Source of the DNA: Zygnema cylindricum
Taxonomy: Eukaryota; Streptophyta; Zygnematophyceae; Zygnematales; Zygnemataceae
NCBI GenBank assembly: GCA_037447655.1
Contig: JBBHKE010001566.1
Span: forward strand, 80,939 to 144,938
Reading direction: 5' to 3'
Length of the DNA stretch: 64,000 bases
In this document: one piece after another, positions 24,279 through 36,267 of the stretch
Numbering within the stretch: position 1 is the stretch's first letter
How the letters are laid out: the number at the start of each line of letters is the position of its first letter
Program-made: the position numbers and the translations under genes
The notes under the pieces: model-generated
Database searches by the model: none
The model's input: only the letters and a program-made list of their open reading frames with translations
Told to the model about the DNA's origin: nothing

Positions 24279-24487
24279 GTTATTAGTGATAATGTCTTTT
24301 TCGTCTCTGAAAACATAATTTCTACGTACGCACTTGTCGGATTGTGGATCGGACGGTTGCGATGGAAAGGTATTATTCTCAGCTTTCGATTGGCGGTTTT
24401 AAACTGAAGATCGGACGAGTGTGTACGGAGAAAAGATGTTTTAACTGGCGAAAAAGTAATTAACACTAATAGCGATACACGGTTGTA
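24279..24487. mobile_element. TA-target MITE, left end lost
   Basis: The right arm (GTGTACGGAGAAAAGATG, then CGATACACGG) and the interior match the element at 6313-6532. The left terminal bases are missing where the hAT fragment begins. Confidence 0.75.
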
Positions 24488-24514
24488 CTTTGACGGGTAT
24501 TGTTAAGTTTGTAA

Positions 24515-25055
24515 GGGTGCGTCTTCATGTGCCAAAGTAAGGGTTTTTTTCTGTCGTTTTCTTGTAAAACTTACTACATGTTGTCGTCTTGTGTTCTTCG
24601 ACCCACGGCCACGCCAAAAAACGTCATCTTCAAAGTTTTTTTTAAAACACAGGGACGATATGTTTTAAAACAAAGTATTTTCGAAAAACAAATAGGAACA
24701 CGTATTCGCAAGTGTAAATTTTTTTACAAAAATATCAAACGAATTCAAGCGATGGCGAAAGGTACACTGTTCGTCATGTTTTGTCCTTTTTCGTTCAAGT
24801 AAGACGAGGTAAAGTACACAATTTCTTTGGTTTTGTCCGTTTGCGACGTCACAAGCAGTTAGAAAAAATAACGTGCGTCATCACAGGTTGTAGACGTTGA
24901 CAGCCGTCACGGGCATTGTCAGCGTATACAATCGTCACACCATTAAAGTAACTATTTCGTTGTTACACATAGGGACACTTGAAATCCGGGTCCGCCGGAT
25001 CTGCGCTAAAAAACAAAGTAAATTCTCTAAGTTTGAAGTACATAGAGACGCACCG
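24515..25055. mobile_element. PIF/Harbinger-like MITE, 541 bp, TAA target duplication
   Basis: Ends are GGGTGCGTCTTCATGT on the left and the inverse of GGTGCGTCTCTATGTAC on the right, flanked by TAA (24512-24514, 25056-25058). The internal sequence resembles 38786-39563 and 47088-47867. Confidence 0.82.
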
Positions 25056-25058
25056 TAA

Positions 25059-26166
25059 CATACAGTGCTGAGCTTGTTTGTCCTTTTCTGTGTGTTAGTT
25101 TCTTTCGCGGTGTTTTTTAATTTTGGATTTGGTTCCTCTCTTGTTTCTGTTTTTTAGGTTTTTAGGTTTTGTTTTTATTCTTCATTTCTTTTGTTCCCAT
25201 GCGTTAAGATAATTATTGCGTTTTCTTAATAGAGAACGTTTTAAACCACAAACTAGAAGCGATTTTACTTTCTTTTTCTTTTCTTTTTCTCGAAGAAATT
25301 TGAAGAAACTGCCGTTTGTTTCTGTCAAGATATCAGTTTGGTTTCTACCTGTATACAGTTTTGGTTAAAATTATTCGGCCTATGTTTTCATGTTTCCCTT
25401 TCATTGTGGTTTTTTCGGCTTCTTTCTCCTTATTGTTTTTTGTATTCTTTTGGTTTTTTTAATCAGTTGGGTTTCTCTTGTTATTTTGGATATATTTTCA
25501 CCCCTTTAATAATAGTGTTGCCTTTAACAACACTTTTTAGTTGGCATTATTGTTGGAAGTAAAAAAAAAAAAAATGTTCTAGGTAAGATGTTAACATTAT
25601 TGGTGAAGAAATTTCTCCAAGTTGTTGATGCCAAATCCACACTGATAAATGATAACAAAGGTGTAAAAATGTTGTATCACTTTCTTCATTATCAAAAAAA
25701 GTGCCCAAAACATATTCAAAAAGAAGACTCACAATTTCGCAAAACCCCAAAATTTCCTATGGAAGCAAGTGAATATCCCAAAAATATCTTCTAAATAACC
25801 AACAGTAAATATATAAAACTGGTCGACGCTTTTCCTTAGAATATCGCATACCATTCTCTCATTTATTTTTCTTATTATTGGACATTTAAGTTGGTTTCAC
25901 CTAACCTGTCCTTTAAATTATTCTTAGTTCCAAAAATATCACAGAAAAGCAAAAATGTTTTACTTGATAATACTAGAAAATATATTTTTGATACAATACA
26001 CTGCAGAAGAAAATTCTAGTCGAAGTACTATTTGGTTTATATACAAAATAACCAGGAATCCGGAGTCGCTGAAAAAACCTATTATTTGTACAAAAAAAAG
26101 GGGGAGGGAAAGGAGGGTCTCCAATATCGGTACATACGATTCACAAGGCTCACGAGAGGTCTTCCC
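25059..26166. other. T-rich stretch downstream of the LRR kinase; no gene seen
   Basis: It has long T-rich runs and short ORFs without recognisable domains. It should hold the 3' untranslated region of the minus-strand kinase gene. Confidence 0.45.
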
Positions 26167-29100
26167 CTATTTTTCTGACACACCTACTTTTTTTTCATAG
26201 CTTTGTTTTCTAAATATATGTATTCTTTCTAGCAATAATACAATTTCGGCCATCGACGGTCTCGATTCGGGTTTTCTAGAAGTACACATAAGTCCAATTT
26301 TTAAAGTCGCTAAAACTTCACCGATCTCTTCTTTTTTCAAATTTAATCGAGAATCGACTGTTTCTAAAGCTTTTTCATTTAGCCACATTCTTCCAACCCA
26401 AGATGCGATAAATTCTTGACCTAAAGATGGATCCGTCGGTTCTTTTCCCGTGACAACTTCCAGAATCACAACTCCAAAAGCAAAAACATCCGTTTTTACC
26501 GATAATTTTCTCGATTGATAATACTCTAATGGAATATATCCTACCGTTCCCGAAACATAAGTTGACAATTGACTATCCGGTTCTATTTCTCTTGCGAAAC
26601 CAAAATCGGCAATATGAGCTTCGAAATTATCATCCAAAAGGATATTTTGCGGTTTAATATCGCGATGAATAATAGGCGGAAAATTATCGTGATGGAGATA
26701 TTTTAAACCTTTTGAAGCTCCTAATAACATTTTGCACCGGACATCCCAATTTTCAAAGGGGGACTTATTACTCTCTAAGAAACAAGAAAGATCGCCACCA
26801 GGGAGAAACTCGTATAATAACAAAGCTTCTCGATCACTCACATAACTCCCGACAAGTTTTACGATGTTTCGATGTTTTAATTTTCCCAAAGTTTTGATTT
26901 CAGATCGAAGTTCTCTGTTTCCTTGACTACTGTCTCGATCAAGTCTTTTAATAGCCATTATTGTCTTTCCATCAGCAAGATGAGCCCTGTAAATCCAAAT
27001 AACAAATGTGAGTCAGATATTAAGCAAATAAATATATGCACAGTTGATCTATGATTTAAGTCAAAATTACGATGAAATTTTTGCCATGATGGAAACAGTG
27101 AAGATAAATACAAACGAGTCGGGTTTCATTCAGGTAAATAGCATAGCTATTGGACTTAAGTTTAATCTGTGACAAGAACTACTTCTAATTGTTAAAAAAA
27201 TATCAAGGACATTCCGTGTCAACTTTCACAGAAATACAACAAAAAGAAAACCACGAAGTTCAGTTCAACATTTGCGGTTAACAAGAGACCCAAAGACTTG
27301 CCTACAAAAACAAAAAAAAACAAAAACAAACAAACCAAAAACTACAAAAACTATCTGGAGACTCTCTCCTCAAAGTTCAAATGCTTGGCATAATGTAATC
27401 CGCAACTTCTTTACACAATCAGAGAGGCAGCAAAAAAAGGAGAGGTGGTAAGAAGAGGAGAGGTAGTTAAAAGAAGAGAGGTAGTTAAAAGAAGAGAGGT
27501 AGTGAAAAGAGGAGAGAGGAGCGGTGGTAAAAAGAGAGAGAAGAGGTGGTAAAAAAAGGAGAGGTAGAAGAAAGAAAGAAAGAAAGAAGAGAAGCAGTGA
27601 AGAGAGGAGAGGTTGTAAAAAGAGGAGAGGTTGTAAAGAGAGGAGAGGTAAGTATAAAGAGAGACGAGAGGTGGTAAAAAAAAGAGAGAAGAGGTGTGGT
27701 AAAAAGAAGGGAGAGGAGAGGTGGTAAAAAGAGGAGAGGTGGTAAAAAAAGATGAGGTAGTAAAGAAAGGGGAGGTAGTAAATAGAGGCGAGGTAGCAGA
27801 AAAGAGAAGAGGCAGTAATGAAAGAGGTGGTACAGAGTGAGGAGACGAAAATGCACTTACTTGTAAACAGATCCAAAACCGCCGAACCCGAGAAGGTTCG
27901 ATTCTGACCATTTATTTGTGCCTCCCACAATATCCTTATAAGTAAGTGAAAAAGGCAAATTGTGGTAAATCTCGAGTTTCCCTCCATCGGGGCCCGTTTT
28001 CCAAAATCGAATGTGTATGAGATAAACCCCAATTATGACAAAGGTCACAATCAAGATTAAACCCCCCACAAGAATCCCTACAATTGTTTTCGAAAGCACT
28101 TTAGAGGGACAGGATTTGAGAGGTTTTCCACAAAGACCGGAATTATTTGCGAAAGAAGAAGCGTCAAAAAGACTCAAATTTCCCTCAGGAATCTTACCAG
28201 ACAGAAAATTGTTTGAAAAATTGACTGATTTGAGTGCAGAAAGACCAGAAAGACTGTTGGGAATCGAACCCGCGAGATTATTTCTGGAAAAGTTTAACTC
28301 AACAAGGAGGGAAAGGTTCCCTAAAGCGGAAGGAATTTTTCCAAACAGCATGTTATTACTGAAATCAAGAACATTTAAACTTATTAACTGGCTTAAACTG
28401 TCAGGAATTCTATTTGAGAGATGGTTATTATCCAGAGTTAAGTGACTAAGAACTGGCAAGTTTCCCAGCTCTGAGGGAATGACACCTGTCAAATTGTTCA
28501 CGGAGAGAGAGAGAATTTGAAGCATTTTGAGGTTTCCCATCTCGAGAGGTATTTCTCCCGAAAAGTTGTTTTCGTTAAGTTCTATTGCAGTCAACTTGTT
28601 CAAACTTGCTAAAGCTTTTGGAAGAGAGCCATGGATTTGGTTTTTGGAGAGATAGAGAAATTGGAGAGAAGAAAAAATTTCAGCAGAGACGGTGGGGATA
28701 GAGAGAGATCCAGAGAGTTGATTATAACTTAAGTCCAAGAAAGCAAGAGAGGACGAAAGGAAAATATCGGAAGGGATTGAATCGCTAAGCTTATTGTGGG
28801 ACATGTTAAGATATTCAAAACTGGAGTTCTTAATTCCCAAAGAAGGAATAGGTCCAGAAATATCATTGTTTGATAAGTTGATCTTGGTAATATTGGAAAT
28901 GAAAAAATTGGAAGGTAAAGTTCCGTTAAACGCATTATTTTGTGCTTCAAAAATATGCAATTCTCTAATTTGAAAAATAGACAATGGAAGTGGACCAGAA
29001 AACATATTGTTGTTCAAAATGAGTGAGGAAATGACGCTGTCAGGGTTTAAATTTTGAGGAAGATTTCCCGAGAGTCGATTATACGACAAATCAAGAATTT

Positions 29101-30416
29101 GTAGTGTTTGAGTTCCATTCGATAAAGGTGGAAATGAACCAGTAAAAATATTATTTGAAAAATCGAGAATTACTTGCACATTTTCAGTACAACAGCTTAT
29201 AATTTCAGGAGGTATTTCACCTGATAGACTATTGTTACTAAGCCCGAGAAAATCCAAAGATTTAAGGTTTCCAAACTCTTTAGGAATAGGTCCATAGAGA
29301 GAGGAATTTACACAAGATAAGGAGCTAAGATTGAGACATTTTGACAACTCTGGGTTTAAAGTTGTATTCAAGGGATTTGACGAGAGAAAAAGGTTTTTCA
29401 AGCTATTTAAGTTTCCAAAATTGTCGGGAATGGGTCCTGTGAGTTCATTATTAGACAAATCAATACTTGTGATAGATTTGCTCAAACCAATGCTGGAAGG
29501 AATGGGGCCCGAAAAACGGTTAAAAGATAATGAAAGTTCTTCTAATTGGGGAAAAAAAGACCAATTTACTTGGAAGGATAAATTTCCCGTAAGTTGGTTT
29601 GCAATTGCGTTAAACTTGATCAATTTTCTACAATTTTCTAAGGTTGAAGGTAAGGGTCCACTGAAATTATTGTGTTCTATTGAGAAAGTTTCCAGAAAGT
29701 TACAGTTTCCAATTTCAGGAGGAATACGTCCTTCCAAAACATTATTTTCCACAGAAAAATCGATAAGATTGATGAAATGTCCTATTTTGGGGGAAAGCGA
29801 GCCCGAAAAGGAATTTGCCGAAAGATCTAAAAATTCTAAACTGGTAAGGTTCCAAATAGCTTCCGGAATTGTTTCCCCAAAAAAAATTTCTCGACAAATC
29901 CAGATGCTTCAAATTTCCACAATTTCCAATCTCCTCCGGAATCGGTCCATCGAAAGAATTTGCCGAAAGGTCAAGAACGGTCAAATTCTGAATACTGCAA
30001 AACGCAATAGGAAATTTACCCGTAAAATTATTTCCCGACAAATCTGCGATTCTCAGCGATCCCAGTTTTCTGAAAGACGGAAAAATGGGTCCTTCAAATG
30101 AATTTCCTTGAATTACAAAAGATTCTAGTCGGTCGAGATCTCCGATTTCCCATGCTATTTGTCCTTTGAGAGAAAATCCTCCAATATAAATTCCTGTGAC
30201 GCGACCGTCCGTACAAAAAATTCCCGGCCAATCACAAGTCTCCTTTCCATTGTCCCATGAAAGTGAACCATTAATTTTACTTCTGAAGGCGAGAAGAGAC
30301 CGGGTATCCGAATCGAGGGAAGAGGCCCGGGAGAGGTTCGGGAGGAAGGAGAGGAGGAGGTAGAGGAGGATAAGAGAAAGGAGGAGAGGAGGAGAAAAGC
30401 CAGGGGAAGGGGGCAT
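26167..30416 (-). CDS. LRR receptor-like kinase A (two exons, one frameshift)
   Basis: Exon 1 is 27861-30416 and exon 2 is 26167-26986; the intron is GT/AG in phase 2 (SVY-K-AHLADGK). The start ATG at 30416 precedes a hydrophobic signal peptide (LLLSLILLYLLLSFL). Then come the LRR N-cap (CDWPGIFC), a long run of plant-type LRRs (repeats like LSGNIPxELGNL), a Cys-pair cap (LCGKPLKSC), one membrane helix near 28010-28080 and the kinase. The kinase has GFGGFGSVYK, AIKRL, IIHRDIKPQN and ADFGFA, so it is an RD-type kinase with all catalytic residues. About 1,124 aa if the single frameshift in the 8-A run at 29879-29886 is corrected (one extra base). The kinase is closest in style to the EMS1/LRR-X group. 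Likely a plasma-membrane receptor for an unknown ligand. The frameshift may be real or a base-calling error. Confidence 0.88.
27410..27850. repeat. Purine-rich (GAGAGGNNGTAAA)n tract in the intron of kinase A
   Basis: Irregular repeats of GAGAGGTGGTAAAAAG type fill half of the 874-bp intron; on the transcript strand they are pyrimidine-rich. Confidence 0.9.
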
Positions 30417-31300
30417 GGTTTTGGAGGGAAGAGGGAAAGGAGAGGAAGAGGAGGGAAGAGAAAGGAAGAGGAGAGGGAGGAGGGAGGGAAAGCGGGAGTG
30501 GGAGATGGGGAGCTTGGGGAGGGGAGAGGGGGAAGTGGACAAAGAGGGAGGGAGAAAGAGAAAAGGAGGAGAGGCAGGAGAAGAAGAAGGGGGGATAGAT
30601 TGGGAGGGGGAGGAGGAGGAGGAGGAGGGAGGGGGGGAGAGAGGAAGGAGGGGAAGAGGCGTGGGAGGAAGTGAGAAAGGTGAGAAGGGGGGAAAGAGTG
30701 GTGAAGGGGAGAAAGGGAGAGAGAGAAGACAGGCTGTGGGTGTTAGCGAACAATATAGAAAAAGAGGGAGAGGGCGGTAAACGAGGAGATGAGGGTAGAA
30801 AGGGCTAATGGGAAGTGGAGAGAGAGAAAGGAGAGAGAGCAAGGAGAGAGAGCAAGGAGAGAGAGCAAGGAGAGAGAGCAAGGAGAGAGGGAAAGGAGAG
30901 AGGGAAAGGAGAGAGGGAAAGGAGAGAGGGAAAGGAGAGAGAGGTAAGATAAGAAAAAAGGGGAAAAAAGACAGGGGGAGACGAGATTAGGGGAGAGGAG
31001 CGAAAATGTGTCGCATAAGATCGAGAAAGTAGAGAAAGAATAGGGATGTGAGAGAATAGAGGGGGAGGAGGGAGAGGAGAGAGGAGGAGAGAGGAAGAAT
31101 ACAGGGAGGAGAGAGGGAGGAGAGGAGGGGAAAGGGAGGAGAGGGAGGAGAGAGAGAGGAGAGAGGGAGGAAGGGAATATAGAGGAAGACGGGGAAAAAT
31201 GGGTAAGAGTAGGAGAATGAGAGTGAGAGGATGAAGGAAGGGGGGAAAGAGGGAGAGGGAGAGGGAGAGAGAGGGGGAGGGACATGAAGAGGGCCAATTA
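30300..31300. repeat. About 1 kb of almost pure purine sequence upstream of kinase A
   Basis: GA-rich on the plus strand, so CT-rich in the 5' leader of the minus-strand kinase; it runs into the signal-peptide codons. At 30838-30940 it contains GGAGAGAGAGCAA units. Long ORFs on both strands here (serine/leucine/proline or Glu/Arg/Gly) are products of simple sequence, not genes. Confidence 0.9.
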
Positions 31301-34061
31301 AAGAAAGAGTAGGAAAATCAGGGAAAAATAACTGAAAGTACTGTACTTTCCCCAGGCCCACTGGTCACTAGGGTACAAAAATGCCGGGATTTTGGTCAAA
31401 CCTTAAATACAGGTATTTTACTATTTTGTCGTACACCTTTGGCTTAACTGCCGGTATTTTCATTTTTTGTCGTTTTGTAAAAAGTCAAACTAGCGCACCT
31501 CTGTAAAATGTACTTCTACAGTACGCGGCTTGCAAGAAACAGTACAGTACGGTAGTAAGCGAATGCTGCACATTTGGCGCCACGTGGAAGGGCTGTATTG
31601 AGCTTCTACAGAAAAACTACAATTCCAGTTTAGTTGTGCCGTACGCTAAAAGAATATGAACGTACTCTGTACGGCCGGAAGGGTTAGGGGCAAATGTCCG
31701 TGGTAACAGAGAGCTCTTAGTTAGCTGAAAAGTTAACAGACAGTTCGCAATTTTGCTCTAAAACAAAACCTACGACCAAAAGGATGGTGTTATTTGAACC
31801 ATCTTACAAATACGACAAAATTAAGCTACTCCGTGACATCGGTCCTTAGGCTATGTGCCCCCATGCAGACCGTAACTTAGCGCGCAAAATTTGTCTTGTA
31901 CAGTACAGTACTGTAGTGAATACTCTCCGTACCATTTCACTGGTGTTCCGACGGAAGACAAAAGTCGTCATTTAAAGTCGTGACATTTGTAGATGGCGTG
32001 TTATTTCGTGACATTTGTAGACATTTTTTTTCTGTGACGTCGTAGACCTCTTGTTTTTTGTGAGATTATTGACGTCATTAATTCTGTAACTTTCCGCGAT
32101 GGATTCCTTATTTCGTTTGTTTTTTTTACTTTCATCTCCACGTGTCACCTTATTAAGCATTTGGGCAGGAAAAACAAAAAGCAAAGCTATTTCTTCTCAA
32201 ACCAAAATTGTCGTGTTTCATTCTAAGAAAGAGGGAGTGGAGGGAGGTGCGAAAGGAAAAAATAGTGTAGTTTTTCTCGTGCAACCCTGTTGCAATCGTG
32301 TGACACGTGCGAAGAATATTTATAATTCGTTGGTATGCTTTCAGCTGGCTCTCGAAACTGTTGACGTGTAAATTAAGATGATGAGCTGGCATGACGTGGT
32401 GAAGGAGTGAAACAGCAGATACGACAAATTTTCGTACATATACAATGGGACAAATTGTGCTTTCGGTTTCTTCATTATCTCCGTACAACGGATGATTTTC
32501 TCGGCAATCAATTCTTGAAGAAAACGACAGAAAAAAATAGGATGGCACAAATTGTACTTTCTAATTATTCCCTTTCTTCGTACAAAGGACGATTTTCTCT
32601 AGCAATCAATTCTTGAAGAAACGACAAAGTAAAGGCTGGCTTTGGCGCATACTGTTAGGGCGGTATTCCTTTACGAATAGATTTTAACCTGTTTTGCTGA
32701 CGTGTAAATAACATCTACGAAAGTTTTTGTCGTATGTACAATTTTTACGAAAGCGTCACAAAAAAAAGAAAAAGGAAATATTGGGGAGAAAACATATCGA
32801 TGGCGGTGAACCTGCTGTTAAATTTTTTAACACGTATATTTTTAGTACACAAAAAAAGACTTCGCACAATACTTATGTACTTTTCATACGATCATAAAAG
32901 TCGCACATCTGAAGCGTTTATTCGTATCTTTTTGACACCTTTCACATGTGCACAAAACTGTTTCGCCAGTTGTCAGACTTGCCTAATTCTTTAGGGTATA
33001 ATTGTTTTTTTAGGTTTTAATTATTTTTTTAGGGTTTAATTATTTTGCTTCGCAGATTTTGCTAACCGTCCAAAGAAGAACAAATTCAGAATCGCAGAAG
33101 CCACGTGGAACTTTACAAAAGCTGTTTTCAGGGTTTTTTAGTGTTTTTTAGGAATTTTTAGCTAAACCCTTAAAAAAATGTTAACCGGTCGTGATTTGAA
33201 TTAGTTAAGTTTGAAAAGTCAGGGTAATCAACTTTGTTTGTTGACAATTCGTACCAGGTTTATTCGGATTACGTACATTATTGTACTTTTTGACGTATGA
33301 GCCAATCAAAAAACCCTCTTGCAAAAGTATTTCACCAAAACATTTCATATTTTCCAAACGAATTTGAAAAAATAATCGCACCAATCACCTGCCAAATGTT
33401 CGTCGGTTCATAATGTTCCACGTTGCTATCGTCAAATTTTGTATTATTTTTGTTTTTTATTTCAGAGGCGCAAATATTCTGTCCCTTTTAGGCCATTACA
33501 ACTGGCGAATAGCATTCTACACGTGCCATGGAGGGAAAAATACTCAAATAACACTTTCTGTTTCTTACATGTACGGTTTTGTATTTCCGTACAATACCTA
33601 CAAACTATGTACTGTGTGCTGTGCAAAGGCGTTTGTCGCATAAAAGGATAATTTGCGTATTATATATTATTATGTTGGTATACCAGATTCACCACCAGAT
33701 TGTCGGTATCTTTTGTCGTTTTATCCTTCTCCTGAATCATTCATGGTCTGTTTTCTTTTAATCTCAACCGTCGGATATGAACTTAGCGAGATGAGCGGAC
33801 GGTTACAGGTTGAAGCCGTAGATTCTAGTTTCATCCAGTGCATGCTTACTGCAATGTACAGATAACCGTAAGATCTTTGACTCCAAAAATCCGTACCTCG
33901 GTATTGTTTTGCCTATCGTACATCTTTTAGTCGGTGTAAACCCTAACCACCGTTTCCCGTAAAATTAGGGCAAATTATTATCGATGTGTTCGCGATCGGG
34001 GAGCCAAAGCTCAGAGACGCACTGAAAAAGCTAAGCATCCAAATTACGCTATTATTAAAAA
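31301..34061. other. No gene; remnants of dispersed repeats
   Basis: Around 31970-32140 the sequence resembles the interior of the element at 60607-61554 (GTGACGTCGTAGAC, then TAACTTTCCGCGATGG). At 32990-33060 there are several TTTAGGG-like words. I see no supportable coding exon. Confidence 0.45.
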
Positions 34062-34571
34062 TACACCGCGAATCGTAATTAGCGTTATGTACGCTAATTC
34101 CGTCGCCCCAAATTTTGACTCTATCACCCTAAATAGAGTACATAATACTAAATTATTCTCTACATTATTTAAGGTACTTTTTCAATCAGCTTTAACAACT
34201 CTAATATAGTGTTGTTTTAAATAGTATGGCGTACGGTCGGGGTCTGACCGTGCAAAATTATACTTTATTAACTAAAAAAGGAAAAAAAAAATGATTTAAT
34301 ACAGGTCGTTATCATGTAACTGCTTTTTCACAAACCACGTAGTGCAAACGTCATAATGACGTGAAACTGTACATATTTTCAGATTTTGTACAGACACCTA
34401 TTTTACAATAGAAATAGCAGTGCGGATAATTAGTACGGAAAGAAACCCAAATTAGAGTAAAATTTGTTTTTGAAAAAAATGATTACACAGATTATAGCTG
34501 CTAACTCTAATTGTTTTTTTTCATTTTTTTACTCTAATTATTTCTTTACTCTAATAAAGATTCGCGGTGTA
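34062..34571. mobile_element. TA-target MITE, 510 bp
   Basis: Starts TA then CACCGCGAATCGTAATTAG and ends with the inverse plus TA. The interior carries many TTACTCTAATT words and no ORF. Confidence 0.85.
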
Positions 34572-35168
34572 GTATAAAAAAAAGGGAATTGTTAATCGCA
34601 AAGACATTTTTTGCTGCGCGGAAGTACTTTCTCACTTCACTTTCTCCACCATCAACTTTGGATGTGTTGATACCTTTGGACAACGTACGGACAAATACTA
34701 TGTTCTTCAGTTGATGTTGGTGCACCTACTCTATTGTCGGTGCACTAGGTTAGGAATGAGGACAAACGGGTCCAGACTATTGTTTCCAAACGCTTTGTGG
34801 TGTACGCTTTGCCACCTTTTGTGCGGCGTTTCTGCCATGTCAATTTGTACTTAACGCACACGGAGTTGTACGGCCTGAGCCTGCGCCTTATATTTGAGAT
34901 CTGCGGTTAGCAACTTTGCCGAAAAAAATAAAAAATGGTAAATGCGTACGAAAAATTATAATGCGCACATAAAGGCAAAATAAAGTACGCACGTAAAGTA
35001 CTATATTTTTATGTGACAGCAAGATTTTATCATTTAGTTTCATAGATAGTTCTAACCGGGTACGTTTTATTTTCTTGTGCGTAATTTTATTTCGTTTCGT
35101 GCGAGTTCATTTATCCATAGGACGTCGTCCTTTAATTGGTGTCTAAGTTCAACGTAACACTTCGCAAC
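34572..35168. other. No gene seen between two MITEs
   Basis: Non-coding by inspection. Confidence 0.4.
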
Positions 35169-35691
35169 TACACCGTGAATCGCTATTAGCGTAATGAAAT
35201 AGATAGCGTAATGAAACAATTAGCGTTATTTACGCTAATTGGGAATGTCGTTTTTTTTCAAAATAATTTTTATTCTAATTTTTCGTACATTCTAATTTGT
35301 AAACTGCTTTGTAAAAAAATTCGGTGCAGAATATCTCCACACTAGAATATGTGCATGTACGAAATTGTTCAGATCGTACTCCGTCGCGTTATTTTTACAT
35401 CCGTGAATGCCGGAAAATATTTACGCAATTACATGTTAGCGCGACTACGGGACAGCGTGAATATCTTTTCTGTACTTTTCTACTTGAAAAAGTACAAAAA
35501 AGTACAACTTTGACATACCGTACACCACACTATTTATATTGGCACTTTATTGGAGTCATGAATCCTATTTAATGGGCTACCTCAAATAACGTGTAGAAAC
35601 ATTTAGAATGTTTAATTCTATTTGAGAATTTGCCTAAAAAAACAGGGTACCTCAATTAGCGTCCAACACGCTAATAGCGATTCACGGTGTA
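35169..35691. mobile_element. TA-target MITE, about 520 bp
   Basis: TA then CACCGTGAATCGCTATTAG on the left, the inverse and TA on the right. The same subfamily as 6963-7455, with a recognisably similar interior. Confidence 0.87.
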
Positions 35692-35762
35692 CTTTCAAAT
35701 TTGGCGGCTAAGTTAAATGCCACCATATGCTCTCACATTAGAGCTCAATTGAAGTGATAAAG

Positions 35763-36266
35763 TACACCACAAATCGTAATTAGAGTAAATTACTCTAATT
35801 CAGTCGCTCAAAATTTCGACTCTATCACAAGAAAGAGAGTAAATCATTCTAATTTTCTCATTATTCTATTTAAGGTAAAGTTTAATTAGCGTTTTTAATT
35901 CCAATAGAGGTTCGTTTTAAATAGTGTGGAGTACGGACGACCTCCGACCATGCAAATTGTACTTTGTTAAGTAAAAAAGTACAAATAATGATTTAATACA
36001 GGCCGTTATCATGTAATTGCGTTTTAACAAACCGCGTAGTGCAAACGTCATAGTGACGATAAACTGTAATTTTTTCCAAATTCTGTACGAATACCTTATT
36101 AACAGTAGAGGATATTAGCGTGCCAAATTAGAGTACTTAAATAAATTAGAGTAAACTTCATATTTGAAACAACTCTATCACACAAATTAGCGTTCGTTAC
36201 TCTAATTTATTTTTTTAGTTTTTGTACTCTAATTTTTTCATTACTCTAATTACGATTCGCGGTGTA
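35763..36266. mobile_element. TA-target MITE, 504 bp (uninterrupted copy)
   Basis: Ends CACCACAAATCGTAATTAG and its inverse CGATTCGCGGTG, each with TA. It is a close match to the interrupted copy at 46695-47980 and shows the empty site for the insertion there (around 36145-36155). Confidence 0.87.
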
Positions 36267-36267
36267 C

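Noticed and set aside
28035-30101. Plus-strand ORFs of 136 and 256 codons
   Set aside because: Antisense shadows of the LRR repeats of kinase A.
30277-31361. Long Ser/Leu/Pro and Glu/Arg/Gly ORFs on both strands
   Set aside because: They are translations of purine/pyrimidine simple sequence; only the part from 30416 down into the LRR exon is coding.
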